Part shown: positions 47,810 to 58,148 of the stretch, one piece after another
How the letters are laid out: every line of letters begins with the position of its first letter
Position numbering within the stretch: position 1 is the first letter of the stretch
Assembly: GCF_007830115.1 (NCBI RefSeq)
Contig: NZ_VLKP01000006.1
Span: 1 to 64,000, forward strand
DNA from: Aerolutibacter ruishenii
GTDB lineage: Bacteria; Pseudomonadota; Gammaproteobacteria; Xanthomonadales; Xanthomonadaceae
Length of the DNA stretch: 64,000 nucleotides
Reading direction: 5' to 3'
Notes under the pieces: model-generated
Told to the model about the DNA's origin: nothing
The model's input: only the letters and a program-made list of their open reading frames with translations
The model's database searches: none
Program-made: the position numbers and the translations under genes

Positions 47810-48568
47810 ATGCCTTCGAACCAAGACCCCGCCCACGACCTCGCCCGGCAGCTGCTTCCACTGCTGGACCTCACCCGGCTGGGCGACGACGACACAGCGC
47901 AGCAGATCGAAGCGCTGTGCGCGGCGGCGCGGTCGGCCGATCCTGCTCCGGCCGCCGTGTGCATCTACCCGGAACACGTCACCACCGCCCGCCGCGCGCT
48001 GGGCGAAGCCGGCATCCGTGTCGCCACCGTGGTGAACTTTCCGGACGCCGAAGGCAGCCCTGCCCGCATCCAGCGCGAGGCCCGTCGCGCCATCGCGGCC
48101 GGCGCGGACGAAATCGACATGGTGCTGGACTACCACGCGCTGCTGCGCGGCGATGTGGCGCGCGCCCGCGACGGCGTGGTCGCCTGCCGCGAGGCGTGTG
48201 GCAGCGGCACCGTCCTGAAGCTGATCCTGGAAACGGGTGCGTTGTCTGACGCGGCGTTGATCCGCCAGGCCAGCCAGATCGGCATCGACGCCGGTGTCGA
48301 TTTCCTCAAAACCTCCACCGGCAAGACGGCGGTGAGCGCCACGCTGCCTGCGGCGGCCGCCATGCTGGACGCCATCGAGGCGTCCGGTGGGCGCTGCGGC
48401 CTCAAGATATCCGGCGGCCTGCGCACGCTTGACGATGCGGCGCCCTACCTGGCGCTGGTGGATGCGCGGATGGGCCCTGGCTGGACCACCCCCGACCATT
48501 TCCGCGTCGGTGCCAGCGCGCTGTTCACCGCGCTGCTGGACGCCCTCCACGGACACGACCGCGCATGA
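47810..48568 (+). CDS. deoC: Deoxyribose-phosphate aldolase
   Basis: DeoC splits 2-deoxyribose-5-phosphate to glyceraldehyde-3-phosphate and acetaldehyde in nucleoside catabolism. The 252 residues show LKLILETGALSD and FLKTSTGKTAVSATL, the latter with the Schiff-base Lys, and GLKISGGLRTL. ATG at 47810 is used; an in-frame GTG four codons earlier (47798) is possible. The stop overlaps the deoD-like start (ATGA), so both are one operon for purine deoxynucleoside use. Confidence 0.94.
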   Translation: MPSNQDPAHDLARQLLPLLDLTRLGDDDTAQQIEALCAAARSADPAPAAVCIYPEHVTTARRALGEAGIRVATVVNFPDAEGSPARIQREARRAIAAGADEIDMVLDYHALLRGDVARARDGVVACREACGSGTVLKLILETGALSDAALIRQASQIGIDAGVDFLKTSTGKTAVSATLPAAAAMLDAIEASGGRCGLKISGGLRTLDDAAPYLALVDARMGPGWTTPDHFRVGASALFTALLDALHGHDRA

Positions 48569-49278
48569 GCACGCCCCACCTCGACGCCGCACCCGGCCAG
48601 ATCGCCCCCACCGTGCTGCTGCCGGGCGACCCGCTGCGCGCCCGCCACATCGCGCGCGAATTCCTCAGCGACGCGACGGAGGCGAACACCCGCCGCAACA
48701 TGCTGGGCTACACCGGCACCTACCGCGGCCAACGCATCTCGGTGCTGGGCAGCGGCATGGGCATTCCCTCCTGCGCGATCTACGCCACCGAACTGGTGCG
48801 CTTCCACGGGGTGCGACGCATCGTGCGCGTGGGCACATGCGGCGGCGTGGGCGATGTCGCGCTGGGCGACATCCTGCTGGCCCAGTCGGCCAGCACGGAC
48901 TCGCGGTTCAACCGGTTGCAGTTCGGCGGCCATGACCTTGCAGCCTGCGCCGACTTCGAACTCCTTCGCGCGGCCGCGGATGCCGCGACGGCGCTGGGCA
49001 TTCCCGCCCGGGTGGCCGCCATCTTCAGCACCGACTGCTTTTATGACGGCGACCCGCACCTGATGGAGCGACTGATACGCCATCGCATCGTCGGGGTCGA
49101 GATGGAGTCGGCCGGGCTGTACGGGCTGGCCATGCGCGAGGGTCTCCGTGCCTTGTCCGTGCTGGCGGTCAGTGACCACCTGCAGCGGGATGAACACATG
49201 GCGCCGGAGCAGCGCGAGCAGGGCCTGTCGGCGATGGTGTCGCTGGTGCTGGAAGCGCTGGCGGCGGATCCGGATTAG
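48565..49278 (+). CDS. deoD: Purine nucleoside phosphorylase, DeoD type
   Basis: DeoD phosphorolyses purine (deoxy)nucleosides. The 237-residue protein has the family motifs VLLPGDPLRARHIA, GSGMGIPSCAIYATEL, VRVGTCGGVGD and VEMESAGLYGLA, and the active-site Asp of SDHL. It is translationally coupled to deoC. A terminator follows the stop codon. Confidence 0.95.
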   Translation: MSTPHLDAAPGQIAPTVLLPGDPLRARHIAREFLSDATEANTRRNMLGYTGTYRGQRISVLGSGMGIPSCAIYATELVRFHGVRRIVRVGTCGGVGDVALGDILLAQSASTDSRFNRLQFGGHDLAACADFELLRAAADAATALGIPARVAAIFSTDCFYDGDPHLMERLIRHRIVGVEMESAGLYGLAMREGLRALSVLAVSDHLQRDEHMAPEQREQGLSAMVSLVLEALAADPD

Positions 49279-49296
49279 CCGCGGCGTAGAAACACG

Positions 49297-49321
49297 AAAC
49301 CCCGCACGTTGGCGGGGTTTG
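49297..49321. terminator. Terminator between deoD and tRNA-Leu
   Basis: AAACCCCGC (49297-49305) and GCGGGGTTT (49312-49320) pair around ACGTTG. The T- and A-runs are short but exist on both strands, so it may end the rightward deoCD transcript and the leftward tRNA. Confidence 0.75.
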
Positions 49322-49344
49322 CGAAAGGGATTACCCTTTGAATC

Positions 49345-49429
<85 letters not shown>

Positions 49430-49608
49430 ATTTCGTTCGGCGATGTTGCTGCCTTGCGAGCCGCGTATTCTGGGACTACGCCTTCACCCTGTCAACTCTT
49501 TTCTGCCGGCTTGAAGAAGGATCCGTTCGGGGCTAGGGTTTGGCAAAACCAGTGAACCTGCGGGCGGTGCGCATGGCGCGTCGCCCGCTTCTACTTTTGG
49601 AGAAGACC

Positions 49609-50025
49609 GTGACCAAGTCCGCCCCACCGCCCCTGATGATCTCCCGTTTCGACTGCGAGCGCCTGGAAGCGCTGCTGGAAACCCCCATCGCACGCGGCCT
49701 CGACACCCAGGCCCTGCAGGCCGAACTGGAGCGCGCCGAGATCGTCGAGCCGGCCAAGATGCCCGCCGACGTCATCACCATGAACTCGACCGCCCGCTTC
49801 CTCGACGAGAACAGCGGCGAAGAGCGCGCGATGACCCTGGTGTTCCCGCGCGATGCCGATGGCAGCGCCGACAAGGTGTCCATCCTCGCCCCGGTCGGCA
49901 GCGCGCTGCTGGGCCTGCGCATCGGCGACAGCATCCAGTGGCCCATCCCGGGCGGCCGCACCATCAGCCTGCGCGTGCTGTCCATCCAGTACCAGCCCGA
50001 AGCAGCCGGGGACTACACCCGTTGA
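49609..50025 (+). CDS. rnk: Nucleoside diphosphate kinase regulator Rnk
   Basis: Rnk is a GreA/GreB-like protein that lacks part of the coiled coil and was found to affect nucleoside diphosphate kinase levels. The 138 residues show an N-terminal short coiled coil (CERLEALLETPIARGLDTQA) and the GreA-type C-terminal domain (VITMNSTARFLDE, SILAPVGSALLGLRIGDSI). The GTG at 49609 is chosen because TGGAGAAG lies just before it; the frame is open upstream to a TTG at 49540 without a better signal. Confidence 0.88.
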   Translation: MTKSAPPPLMISRFDCERLEALLETPIARGLDTQALQAELERAEIVEPAKMPADVITMNSTARFLDENSGEERAMTLVFPRDADGSADKVSILAPVGSALLGLRIGDSIQWPIPGGRTISLRVLSIQYQPEAAGDYTR

Positions 50026-50222
50026 CCAGGTCGGGCCGCAGCCTGAACGGCCCGGCCACGCACGCCACACCGCATCCGGCACGGCCCTGCGTCGCGGCAT
50101 TTGCGACCGCCGCCGCCTATCGTCCCGGTCCCGGCCCCACGGTCGGGCCGGCGGTTAGAATCGACCGGACACCCGAACGCGCGCGCATCCGCGCATGACG
50201 CTTTCGCCATTGAAGTCCGCCC

Positions 50223-52475
50223 ATGAAGTCCGCCATGAATGATTCCGTAAGACCGGCTTTCCACGGCTTCGAGCAGATCCCCCTGCGCGAGTACGCCGAA
50301 CGCGCCTACCTCGACTACTCGATGTACGTGGTGCTCGACCGCGCCCTGCCGTTCCTCGGTGACGGGCTCAAGCCGGTGCAGCGCCGCATCATCTATTCGA
50401 TGAGCGAGCTGGGGCTCAATGCCGCCTCCAAGCCGAAGAAGTCGGCGCGCACCGTCGGCGACGTGATCGGCAAGTACCACCCGCACGGCGACAGCGCCTG
50501 CTACGAGGCGATGGTGCTGATGGCGCAGCCGTTCTCGTACCGCTACCCGCTGGTGGAGGGCCAGGGCAACTTCGGCTCCACCGACGACCCCAAGTCGTTC
50601 GCGGCGATGCGCTACACCGAATCCAAGCTGACCCCCATCGCCGAAGTGCTGCTGGGCGAGCTGGGCCAGGGCACGGTGGACTGGACGCCCAACTTCGACG
50701 GCACGCTGGAAGAGCCGTCGTGGATGCCGGCGCGCCTGCCGCACCTGCTGCTCAACGGCACCACCGGCATTGCGGTGGGCATGGCCACCGACGTGCCGCC
50801 GCACAACCTCAACGAAGTGGTCAGCGCCTGCGTGCGCCTGCTCGACGATCCGGACGCGACCACCCGCGACCTTTGCGAGCACGTGCTGGGCCCGGATTAC
50901 CCGACCACCGCGGAGATCATCACCCCGCGCGCCGACCTGCTGCAGATGTACGAGACCGGCCTGGGCAGCGTTCGCGCCCGCGCCGTGTACGAGAAGGACG
51001 GCAACAACATCGTCGTCACCGCGCTGCCGTACCAGGCCTCGCCGGGCAAGGTGATCGAGCAGATCGCCGCGCAGATGCGCGCCAAGAAGCTGCCGTGGCT
51101 GGAGGACCTGCGCGACGAGTCCGACCACGCCAACCCGACCCGCATCGTGCTGGTCACGCGCAGCAACCGCGTGGACACCGACCAGCTGATGGGCCACCTG
51201 TTCGCCACCACCGACCTGGAGAAGAGCTTCCGGGTCAACTTCAACGTGATCGGCCTGGACGGCCGCCCGCAGGTGAAGGGCCTGAAGCAGTTCCTGACCG
51301 AGTGGCTGCACTTCCGCACCGACACGGTGACGCGCCGGCTCAAGCACCGCCTCGACAAGGTCGAGCGCCGCCTGCACCTGTTGGCCGGCTTGCTGGTCGC
51401 GTTCCTCAACCTGGATGAAGTGATCCGCATCATCCGCACCGAGGACGAGCCCAAGCAGGTGTTGATGGCGCGTTTCAACCTGAGCGAGGAGCAGACCGAC
51501 TACATCCTCGAGACCAGGCTGCGCCAGCTGGCGCGCCTGGAGGAGATGAAGATCCGCGGCGAAGAAGCCGAGCTGCTGGCCGAGCGCGACCGCATCGTCG
51601 CCACGCTGGAGAGCAAGGCCAAACTGAAGAAGCTGGTGAAGGACGAACTGCTGGCGGACGCGAAGAAGTTTGGCGATGCACGCCGTTCACCGCTGGTGGC
51701 ACGTGGCGCTGCGCAGGCCATCTCCGAGACCGAGCTGGTGCCCAGCGAGCCGATGACCGTGGTGCTCAGCGAAAAGGGTTGGGTGCGTGCGGCCAAGGGT
51801 CACGACATCGATGCCGCTGGCCTGAGCTATCGCGAGGGCGACGCGCTGCTGGGCGCGGCGAAGGCACGCAGCACGCAGCAGGTGGCCTTTCTGGACTCGA
51901 CGGGCCGCGCCTATTCGACCGTGGTGCATTCGCTGCCCTCGGCGCGCGGCAACGGCGAACCGCTGACCGGCCGCTTCTCGCCCGCGGCGGGTGCGGCGTT
52001 CCAGGCGCTGGCCAGCGGCGAGAACGACACCCGCTTCGTACTGGCGTCCTCGCACGGCTACGGCTTCGTCACCCGCTTCGAGAACCTGACCGGACGCAAC
52101 AAGGCCGGCAAGGCGATGCTGTCGCTCACGCCGGGCGCCAAGGTGCTGCAGCCGGCGGCGGTAGGCGCGGTGGACCAGGACCGCGTGGTCGCGGTGACCA
52201 ACGTCGGCCACCTGCTGGCGTTCCCGGTGAGTGAGTTGCCTGAGCTGGACAAGGGCAAGGGCAACAAGCTGATCGACATCCCGAAGGCCAAGCTGGGCAC
52301 CGAGCGCGTGGTGGCGGTGGCGGTGGTGCCGGCCGGTGGCGCGCTGACGGTGAAGTCCGGCGCGCGCACGATGTCGCTGTCGTGGAAGGACCTCGAGGCA
52401 TACGTCGGCGCACGGGCGACGCGTGGTGGATTGTTGCCGCGGGGCTGGCAGAAGGTCGATGGTCTGGATGTCTGA
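50223..52475 (+). CDS. parC: DNA topoisomerase IV subunit A
   Basis: ParC with ParE decatenates replicated chromosomes. The 750-residue protein has the ParC/GyrA breakage domain: [30 protein letters not shown] and [10 protein letters not shown] with the active-site Tyr. The C-terminal half holds ParC-type beta-propeller repeats. Ser91 and Glu95 of the quinolone region (Ser80 and Glu84 in Escherichia coli) are the susceptible forms. ATG at 50235 could also be the start. parE is not in the window. Confidence 0.96.
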   Translation: MKSAMNDSVRPAFHGFEQIPLREYAERAYLDYSMYVVLDRALPFLGDGLKPVQRRIIYSMSELGLNAASKPKKSARTVGDVIGKYHPHGDSACYEAMVLMAQPFSYRYPLVEGQGNFGSTDDPKSFAAMRYTESKLTPIAEVLLGELGQGTVDWTPNFDGTLEEPSWMPARLPHLLLNGTTGIAVGMATDVPPHNLNEVVSACVRLLDDPDATTRDLCEHVLGPDYPTTAEIITPRADLLQMYETGLGSVRARAVYEKDGNNIVVTALPYQASPGKVIEQIAAQMRAKKLPWLEDLRDESDHANPTRIVLVTRSNRVDTDQLMGHLFATTDLEKSFRVNFNVIGLDGRPQVKGLKQFLTEWLHFRTDTVTRRLKHRLDKVERRLHLLAGLLVAFLNLDEVIRIIRTEDEPKQVLMARFNLSEEQTDYILETRLRQLARLEEMKIRGEEAELLAERDRIVATLESKAKLKKLVKDELLADAKKFGDARRSPLVARGAAQAISETELVPSEPMTVVLSEKGWVRAAKGHDIDAAGLSYREGDALLGAAKARSTQQVAFLDSTGRAYSTVVHSLPSARGNGEPLTGRFSPAAGAAFQALASGENDTRFVLASSHGYGFVTRFENLTGRNKAGKAMLSLTPGAKVLQPAAVGAVDQDRVVAVTNVGHLLAFPVSELPELDKGKGNKLIDIPKAKLGTERVVAVAVVPAGGALTVKSGARTMSLSWKDLEAYVGARATRGGLLPRGWQKVDGLDV

Positions 52476-52604
52476 TTGCGAAGCCGCGGCATGCGCTGCG
52501 GCGGGCTCGAATCCACCACGCGCCCACTGCAGGGCGGCACGGCGGAACGTGAAAGGCCTGGACGTCAACTGACGTACCCGCCTCGCACCGCAAACGAGGA
52601 TTGA

Positions 52605-53267
52605 ATGATGGAACCCGATTTCTGGCACCAGCGCTGGCAGGAAAACCGCATCGGCTTCCACCAGGACAAGGCGACGCCGCTGATGCTCAAGCATTGGCCG
52701 TCGCTCGGCGTATCGCCTGGCAGCCGCGTGTTCGTGCCCCTGGCCGGCAAATCGCGGGACATGCTCTGGCTCGCATCGCAGGGCTACCGCGTGCTGGGCG
52801 TGGAACTGTCGCAGTTGGCGGTGGAGCAGTTCTTCACCGAGAACGACCTGCCCTACACCCTCACCCAATCCCCCTATGGCCGCCACTACCGCTCCGGCGA
52901 CATCGAACTGGTCTGCGGCGACGCATTCGAACTCCCCGCCGCCCTGCTTGGCGAATGCGATGCCGTGTACGACCGTGCGGCCCTGATCGCATTGCCACCT
53001 CAGATGCGCAGGCGCTATGCGGACGAGCTGTACGCACGCCTCCCGGGACGCTGCCAGGGCATGCTGATCACGCTGGAGTACCCGCAAGCGGAAAAGGAAG
53101 GCCCGCCGTTCGCGGTACACGAGGACGAGGTACGGTTGCTGTTTGGCGACCGCTGGGGCGTCCAGTTGCTGGAGCGCAGGGACATCCTCGCGCAGGACCC
53201 CGCGTTCGTCCAGGCCGGCGTGACCGCGCTCAACACGGTCGTGTACCAGTTGGATCGCCAACGCTGA
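52605..53267 (+). CDS. tpm: Thiopurine S-methyltransferase (Tpm family)
   Basis: Tpm transfers methyl groups from SAM to thiopurines and, in bacteria, to tellurite and selenite. The 220 residues match the family from MEPDFWHQRWQENRIGFHQ, with SAM-binding VFVPLAGKSRDMLWLA, LGVELSQLAVEQFF and YDRAALIALPPQMR. ACGAGGA precedes the ATG. It stands between parC and the convergent GGDEF-EAL gene. Confidence 0.95.
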   Translation: MMEPDFWHQRWQENRIGFHQDKATPLMLKHWPSLGVSPGSRVFVPLAGKSRDMLWLASQGYRVLGVELSQLAVEQFFTENDLPYTLTQSPYGRHYRSGDIELVCGDAFELPAALLGECDAVYDRAALIALPPQMRRRYADELYARLPGRCQGMLITLEYPQAEKEGPPFAVHEDEVRLLFGDRWGVQLLERRDILAQDPAFVQAGVTALNTVVYQLDRQR

Positions 53268-53274
53268 GTCGGGC

Positions 53275-56253
53275 TCAGTGGGCGCGCCAGGCCGCCCACT
53301 CCGAGGCCGGCCGGGCCGGCGAGAACAGGAAGCCCTGGCCCAGCTCACAGCCGATCTCCAGCAGATAGTCACACTGTTCGCCGGTCTCGATGCCCTCGGC
53401 GATCACGTCCATGCCCAGGGTTTCGGCCATGACCACGACGGCGCGCACCACCGCCTCGCTGCCAGCTTCCTCCCCGCGACGCAGCGCGGTGACGAACGAG
53501 CGGTCGATCTTGAGCGAGTGCAACGGGAAGCGATGCAGGTAACTCAGGGACGAGTAGCCGGTACCGAAGTCGTCCAGCGCCGCCACCACACCCGCATCGC
53601 GCAGGACTTCCAGCGTGGTCAGCACCTGGTCGGGGTTGTCCAGCAGCGCCCCCTCGGTGAGCTCAAGCCGGATCCGATCGTGGGGTAGGTCATGCGCGTC
53701 GAGCATCCGCAGCACCTGGTCGGCCAGCACCGGGGAACGGAAGTGCCGTGGCGACACGTTGATCGTGACGTAGCCCACGTCCTCATGCTGCCGCTGGACC
53801 ATGCGACAGGTCTTCTCGAACATCTGCCAATCGATCTGCTCGACGCTTCCGCTTTCCTCCGCCACCTCCAGGAACGCCCCTGGGGTCAGCACGCCCCGAC
53901 TGGGATGACGCCAGCGCAGCAACGCCTCGTAACCGACAACGTGCCGGTCCCGCAATCTCACGATGGGTTGGAAGTACGGCACGAACTCCGAGCGGCGGAT
54001 TGCGCGGCGCAGGTCGCTTTCCAGCTCCAGCAGCTCCAGCGCCTCACCGTGGAGCCGCTCGTCGAAGATCTCGAACCGCCGTCTTCCGTGCGCCTTGGCG
54101 CGGTACATGGCAACATCCGCGTCGCGCAACATCTCCTCGGCCCGCTGGTAGCGCTCGTGCCCAAGCGCGATGCCGATGCTGGCCGAGGTGAACAGCTCCT
54201 TGCCGTCGATGTACATGGGCGCGCCCAGGGACTGGATCACCCGCTGTGCGAGATGACACGCCTCTTCGGGCAGGTTGACGTCCTCCAGCAGCATCGCGAA
54301 CTCGTCCCCGCCCAGACGCGCCACCACGTCGAAGGGACGCACGCAGGCGGCCAGTCGCGTACCCGCCTGTTTCAAGACCTTGTCGCCCGCATGGTGGCCG
54401 ACACTGTCGTTGATCACCTTGAACCGGTCCAGGTCCAGGAACAGGACCGCGAAACTGTGGTCGGGATTGCGCTGCCGCCGCGCGATGGCACGATCGAGCG
54501 CGTCGTAGAGGAAGCCACGGTTCGGTAGTCCGGTGAGTGAGTCGTGGCGCGTTTCGTGCATCAGCTGCTGCTCGACCCGCTCGCGCTCCCGGATCTGCGC
54601 GCGCAACTCCCCTACCACCGCCGCCAGTTCCCGGGTGCGGCTTTCCACGCGGCGTTCCAGATCGGCCTGCGCCTGCTTGCGGTCCAGCGCCGTCAGGATG
54701 TGCTGTGACACGTACGTGAGCAGCGCCCGGTCGTCGGCTTCGAAATGGACTGCCGGGTCGTAGCTCTGGACCAGGATCGCCCCGCGCACGATGCCTTCCG
54801 ACACCATCGGCACGCCCAGCACGTCCTCCGCCATGGCGCCGACGTACACCCCTTCGGGAATGCCCAGTTGCGCGGTGACGCGGGCGGGCGGACCCATGAC
54901 GGGTCGCCCGTGGCGCACCAGGCCCAGGGTCATGGTGTCACGCATCGTCTCCGCCGGCACGTCGACGTCGATGGCCACCAGGTCGGGGTCCATCTCATCA
55001 GCGTGGTAGATGAAGCGAAGCGTGTCCCGTTCGTCGTTATGCAGCACGATCAGCAGGTTGCGCGCATACATGAGCCCGCGCACCACGTCATGGATGCAAC
55101 GCAACATCTCGGCCATGTCCAGCTCGGAACTGGCAAGGTCCGCGATCTGGAACAGCGCCGTCTGCAACCGCTCGCCGCGTTGGCGCTCGCGCACTTCCTG
55201 GGTCAGCGCCTGTGTGCGCTCTTCCACCCGCCGTTCAAGCTCATCATGCGCCTGCCTGCGCTCAAGAGCCGTGAGGATGTGCTGTGCGACGAAGGCCAGC
55301 AGGGCCTGGTCCGCGTCCGTGTACCGCTGGCCGGGGTCGTATGACTGCACCACCACCGCGCCTTGCACGCGGCCTTCGGCGATCATCGGCACGCCCAGCC
55401 AGTCCACGCTCTCGGGCCCGAACTCGCCCGCACCCTCCAGACCCAGTAATTCGCGCAGGCATCGCGAAGGTCCCTGCAACGACCGGCCTTGCCGGATCAC
55501 GGCCATCGTCAGGCTGTTGGCCAGGCGGGAACCGGGAATCTCCGTGCCCACGTTGAATGCCGTGGGCGACTTCCCGTCAGAGAAGTACATGAAGCGCAAG
55601 GTGTCGCGTTCGGGGTTGTAGAGCGAGATCGAGAAATTGTCCGCGTACAGCAACCCCTTGACGACCGCCTGGACGCGCCGGAGCATTTCCTGCATGTCCA
55701 GTTCGCTGCTGGCCAGGTCGGCGATCAGGTAGAACGCGCTCTGCAACTTGGCGGCCTTTTCCATCCGGCCGGCTGCGCGCCGCGCCGCGCCCAGCTCAAC
55801 CTCCACGCGCATCCGCAGGGCCAACAGCGACAGGAACTCCGTCAGGCCAGCCGGTGGCGTGTCGGGCAGCCCGCTGTCTTCGGGCCATTCCGCAAGCATG
55901 ACGGCCTGCGCGTGCTCGAAAGGATGCGCGGCCAAGAGCCAACCCTGCCGTCCCGCGGGGCGCACAACGCACGCGCGCAGCCGTCTGGCCTCCGCGATCA
56001 GCGTCCACTCCGCACGCGACAGCGGTGTGGTTGGCCACTGGTGGCGCACGGGTTCCCCATCAGGAGACAGACCCGACACCCAAACCAGCCGGCCTTCCTC
56101 GCAGCCGAACAACATCCCGGCCAGGCGGAGCACCATGTCGTCCAACTCGCTCGCGCTCTCAGGCGCGTGCACAACCCCGGCACGCGCGGCACCACCTCCG
56201 GCCGCGACCCCGGACTCACCACGCTGGGACTTGCCATGGAACGTGCTGGCCAT
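53275..56253 (-). CDS. GAF-GAF-GGDEF-EAL cyclic-di-GMP signalling protein
   Basis: This 992-residue protein would both make and degrade cyclic-di-GMP. After an uncharacterised N-terminal domain (about 1-150) come two similar GAF domains, each starting with IADLASSELDM and ending with VQSYDP and a coiled coil: a tandem duplication of about 185 residues. The GGDEF domain has an intact RLGGDEFAML site. The EAL domain has YEALLRWRHP, DDFGTGYSSLSYL and VIAEGIET, all consistent with phosphodiesterase activity. No membrane segment is clear. It follows asnB on the same strand with 94 bases between. Confidence 0.93.
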   Translation of the reverse strand: MASTFHGKSQRGESGVAAGGGAARAGVVHAPESASELDDMVLRLAGMLFGCEEGRLVWVSGLSPDGEPVRHQWPTTPLSRAEWTLIAEARRLRACVVRPAGRQGWLLAAHPFEHAQAVMLAEWPEDSGLPDTPPAGLTEFLSLLALRMRVEVELGAARRAAGRMEKAAKLQSAFYLIADLASSELDMQEMLRRVQAVVKGLLYADNFSISLYNPERDTLRFMYFSDGKSPTAFNVGTEIPGSRLANSLTMAVIRQGRSLQGPSRCLRELLGLEGAGEFGPESVDWLGVPMIAEGRVQGAVVVQSYDPGQRYTDADQALLAFVAQHILTALERRQAHDELERRVEERTQALTQEVRERQRGERLQTALFQIADLASSELDMAEMLRCIHDVVRGLMYARNLLIVLHNDERDTLRFIYHADEMDPDLVAIDVDVPAETMRDTMTLGLVRHGRPVMGPPARVTAQLGIPEGVYVGAMAEDVLGVPMVSEGIVRGAILVQSYDPAVHFEADDRALLTYVSQHILTALDRKQAQADLERRVESRTRELAAVVGELRAQIRERERVEQQLMHETRHDSLTGLPNRGFLYDALDRAIARRQRNPDHSFAVLFLDLDRFKVINDSVGHHAGDKVLKQAGTRLAACVRPFDVVARLGGDEFAMLLEDVNLPEEACHLAQRVIQSLGAPMYIDGKELFTSASIGIALGHERYQRAEEMLRDADVAMYRAKAHGRRRFEIFDERLHGEALELLELESDLRRAIRRSEFVPYFQPIVRLRDRHVVGYEALLRWRHPSRGVLTPGAFLEVAEESGSVEQIDWQMFEKTCRMVQRQHEDVGYVTINVSPRHFRSPVLADQVLRMLDAHDLPHDRIRLELTEGALLDNPDQVLTTLEVLRDAGVVAALDDFGTGYSSLSYLHRFPLHSLKIDRSFVTALRRGEEAGSEAVVRAVVVMAETLGMDVIAEGIETGEQCDYLLEIGCELGQGFLFSPARPASEWAAWRAH

Positions 56254-56347
56254 TGCCTGAGAAGGGAACGCGGCGACCTGCGGGAAGCGGCCGTCCGTCG
56301 GCCACGGAGCTTCCCGCCCCTGCCCCCGCCCCTCCAGCCACGGGTAG

Positions 56348-58057
56348 TCAGGCCAACGCGGCCTGGTGCACCCCCGCGACTGCCCGGCCCGACGGATCGG
56401 CCATGCTGGCGAACGCCGCGTCCCACGCGATCGCGGCTGGCGAGGAGCAGGCGATCGACTTGCCACCCGGCACGGTTTCCGCACAGGCGTCGCCCGGGAA
56501 CAACTGCTCGAAGATCCGACGGTAGAAGTACGCTTCCCTGGTCTGCGGCGGATTGATCGGGAAACGCTGTTCCGCCGTGGCGAATTCGGCGTCGCTGACC
56601 TGCGCCTCGGCGTGCGCCTTCAGTCCATCGATCCAGCCGTAACCGACGCCGTCACTGAACTGCTCCTTCTGCCGCCACAGGATTTCCGCGGGCAGGTAAC
56701 CCTCGAAGGCCTCGCGCAGGATCGCCTTCTCGATGCGCACGCTGCCGTCCGCGCGCGCGCCGGCCATCTTGTGCGCGGCGTCCATGCGCATGGCCACGTC
56801 CAGGAACTCCACGTCAAGGAACGGCACGCGCGGTTCCACACCCCAGGCCATCATCGACTTGTTGGCGCGCAGGCAGTCGTAGCTGTGCAGCGCGTCGAGC
56901 TTGCGCACCAGCTCCTCGTGGAACTCGCGCGCGTTGGGCGCCTTGTGGAAGTACAGGTAGCCGCCGAAGATCTCGTCGCTGCCCTCGCCCGACAGCACCA
57001 TCTTCACCCCCATCGCCTTGATCCGGCGGGCCAGCAGGTACATCGGCGTGGAGGCGCGGATGGTGGTGACGTCGTAGGTCTCGATGTGGCGGATCACCTC
57101 GGGCAGCGCGTCCAGGCCTTCCTCGAAGGTGTAGGTGAAGCCATGGTGCACGGTGCCCAGCGCATCGGCGGCGATCCGCGCGGCCTTGAGGTCGGGCGAT
57201 CCCTCCAGGCCGATCGCGAACGAATGCAGGCGCGGCCACCACGCCTCCGACTGGTCGTCCTCCTCCACCCGACGGCGGGCGAAGCGCGCCGCGCACGCCG
57301 CCACCAGCGACGAGTCCAGCCCGCCCGACAGCAACACGCCATAGGGCACGTCGCTCATCATCTGCCGGTGCACCGCGCGCTCGAACGCCTCGCGCAGCTC
57401 GGTCCTGTCGGCGGCCACGCCTTCCACCGTGGCGTAGTCGCGCCAGGCGCGCTCGTAGTAGCGGATCGGGGCGCCATCCGCGCAGCGCGGGTCGGCACTG
57501 TCGTAGTAGTGGCCGGGCGGGAATGGCGCAACGTCATCGCACACCCGCACCAGCGCCTTCATCTCCGAGGCCACCCACAACCGGCCGTCGGCGTCATGGC
57601 CCCAGTACAACGGACAGATGCCCATGTGATCGCGGGCGACCACCACGCGTCGGGTTTCGCGATCCCACAGGGTGAAGGCGAAAATGCCGTTCAACTGTCC
57701 CAGCCACGTGCCGACGTCGCGGCCGTCACGGTACAGCGCGTTGACCACCTCGCAGTCCGAGCCGGTCTGGAACGCGTAAGGACGGGCCAGGCGACGTTCG
57801 AGGTCGCGGTGGTTGTAGATCTCGCCGTTGACGGCCAGCACCAGTGCGCCATCGGCCGAGCGGATGGGCTGTGCGCCACCGGACGGGTCCACGATGGCCA
57901 GGCGCTCGTGCACGAGGATGGCGGCGGCGTCCACGTGCACGCCGCTCCAGTCAGGGCCGCGGTGGCGTTGCCGCGCTGACAACGACAGGGCCAGAGGCCT
58001 GAGCGGCGAGAGGTCTACGCCGGGCCGGAGATCGAAGACACCGAGGATGGAACACAT
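56348..58057 (-). CDS. asnB: Asparagine synthetase, glutamine-hydrolysing
   Basis: AsnB makes asparagine from aspartate, ATP and glutamine. The 569-residue protein begins MCSILGVFDL, with Cys2 as the glutaminase nucleophile, followed by RHRGPDWSG and AVNGEIYNHRDLE. The synthetase domain has the ATP loop LLSGGLDSSLVA and SGEGSDEIFGGYLYF. AAGGAAAC precedes the ATG. An intrinsic terminator and an Asn-rich leader peptide lie directly upstream (58087-58265), so expression is likely controlled by tRNA-Asn charging. Confidence 0.97.
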   Translation of the reverse strand: MCSILGVFDLRPGVDLSPLRPLALSLSARQRHRGPDWSGVHVDAAAILVHERLAIVDPSGGAQPIRSADGALVLAVNGEIYNHRDLERRLARPYAFQTGSDCEVVNALYRDGRDVGTWLGQLNGIFAFTLWDRETRRVVVARDHMGICPLYWGHDADGRLWVASEMKALVRVCDDVAPFPPGHYYDSADPRCADGAPIRYYERAWRDYATVEGVAADRTELREAFERAVHRQMMSDVPYGVLLSGGLDSSLVAACAARFARRRVEEDDQSEAWWPRLHSFAIGLEGSPDLKAARIAADALGTVHHGFTYTFEEGLDALPEVIRHIETYDVTTIRASTPMYLLARRIKAMGVKMVLSGEGSDEIFGGYLYFHKAPNAREFHEELVRKLDALHSYDCLRANKSMMAWGVEPRVPFLDVEFLDVAMRMDAAHKMAGARADGSVRIEKAILREAFEGYLPAEILWRQKEQFSDGVGYGWIDGLKAHAEAQVSDAEFATAEQRFPINPPQTREAYFYRRIFEQLFPGDACAETVPGGKSIACSSPAAIAWDAAFASMADPSGRAVAGVHQAALA

Positions 58058-58086
58058 GGCGGGGGTTTCCTTGGGAGAGGGAGATG

Positions 58087-58121
58087 AAACAAAAAGGCCC
58101 GCACTTCGCAGTGCAGGCCTT
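58087..58121 (-). terminator. Attenuator terminator upstream of asnB
   Basis: On the leftward mRNA GGCCTGCACT and AGTGCGGGCC form a 10-bp stem (one G-U pair) around GCGA, followed by TTTTTGTTT. It lies 30 bases before the asnB ATG, inside the leader. The first arm can also pair with GCAGGCC (58164-58158) inside the leader peptide gene, an alternative antiterminator. Confidence 0.88.
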
Positions 58122-58148
58122 GGAGAGAGCGAGTAGCGTTTACAAGTG

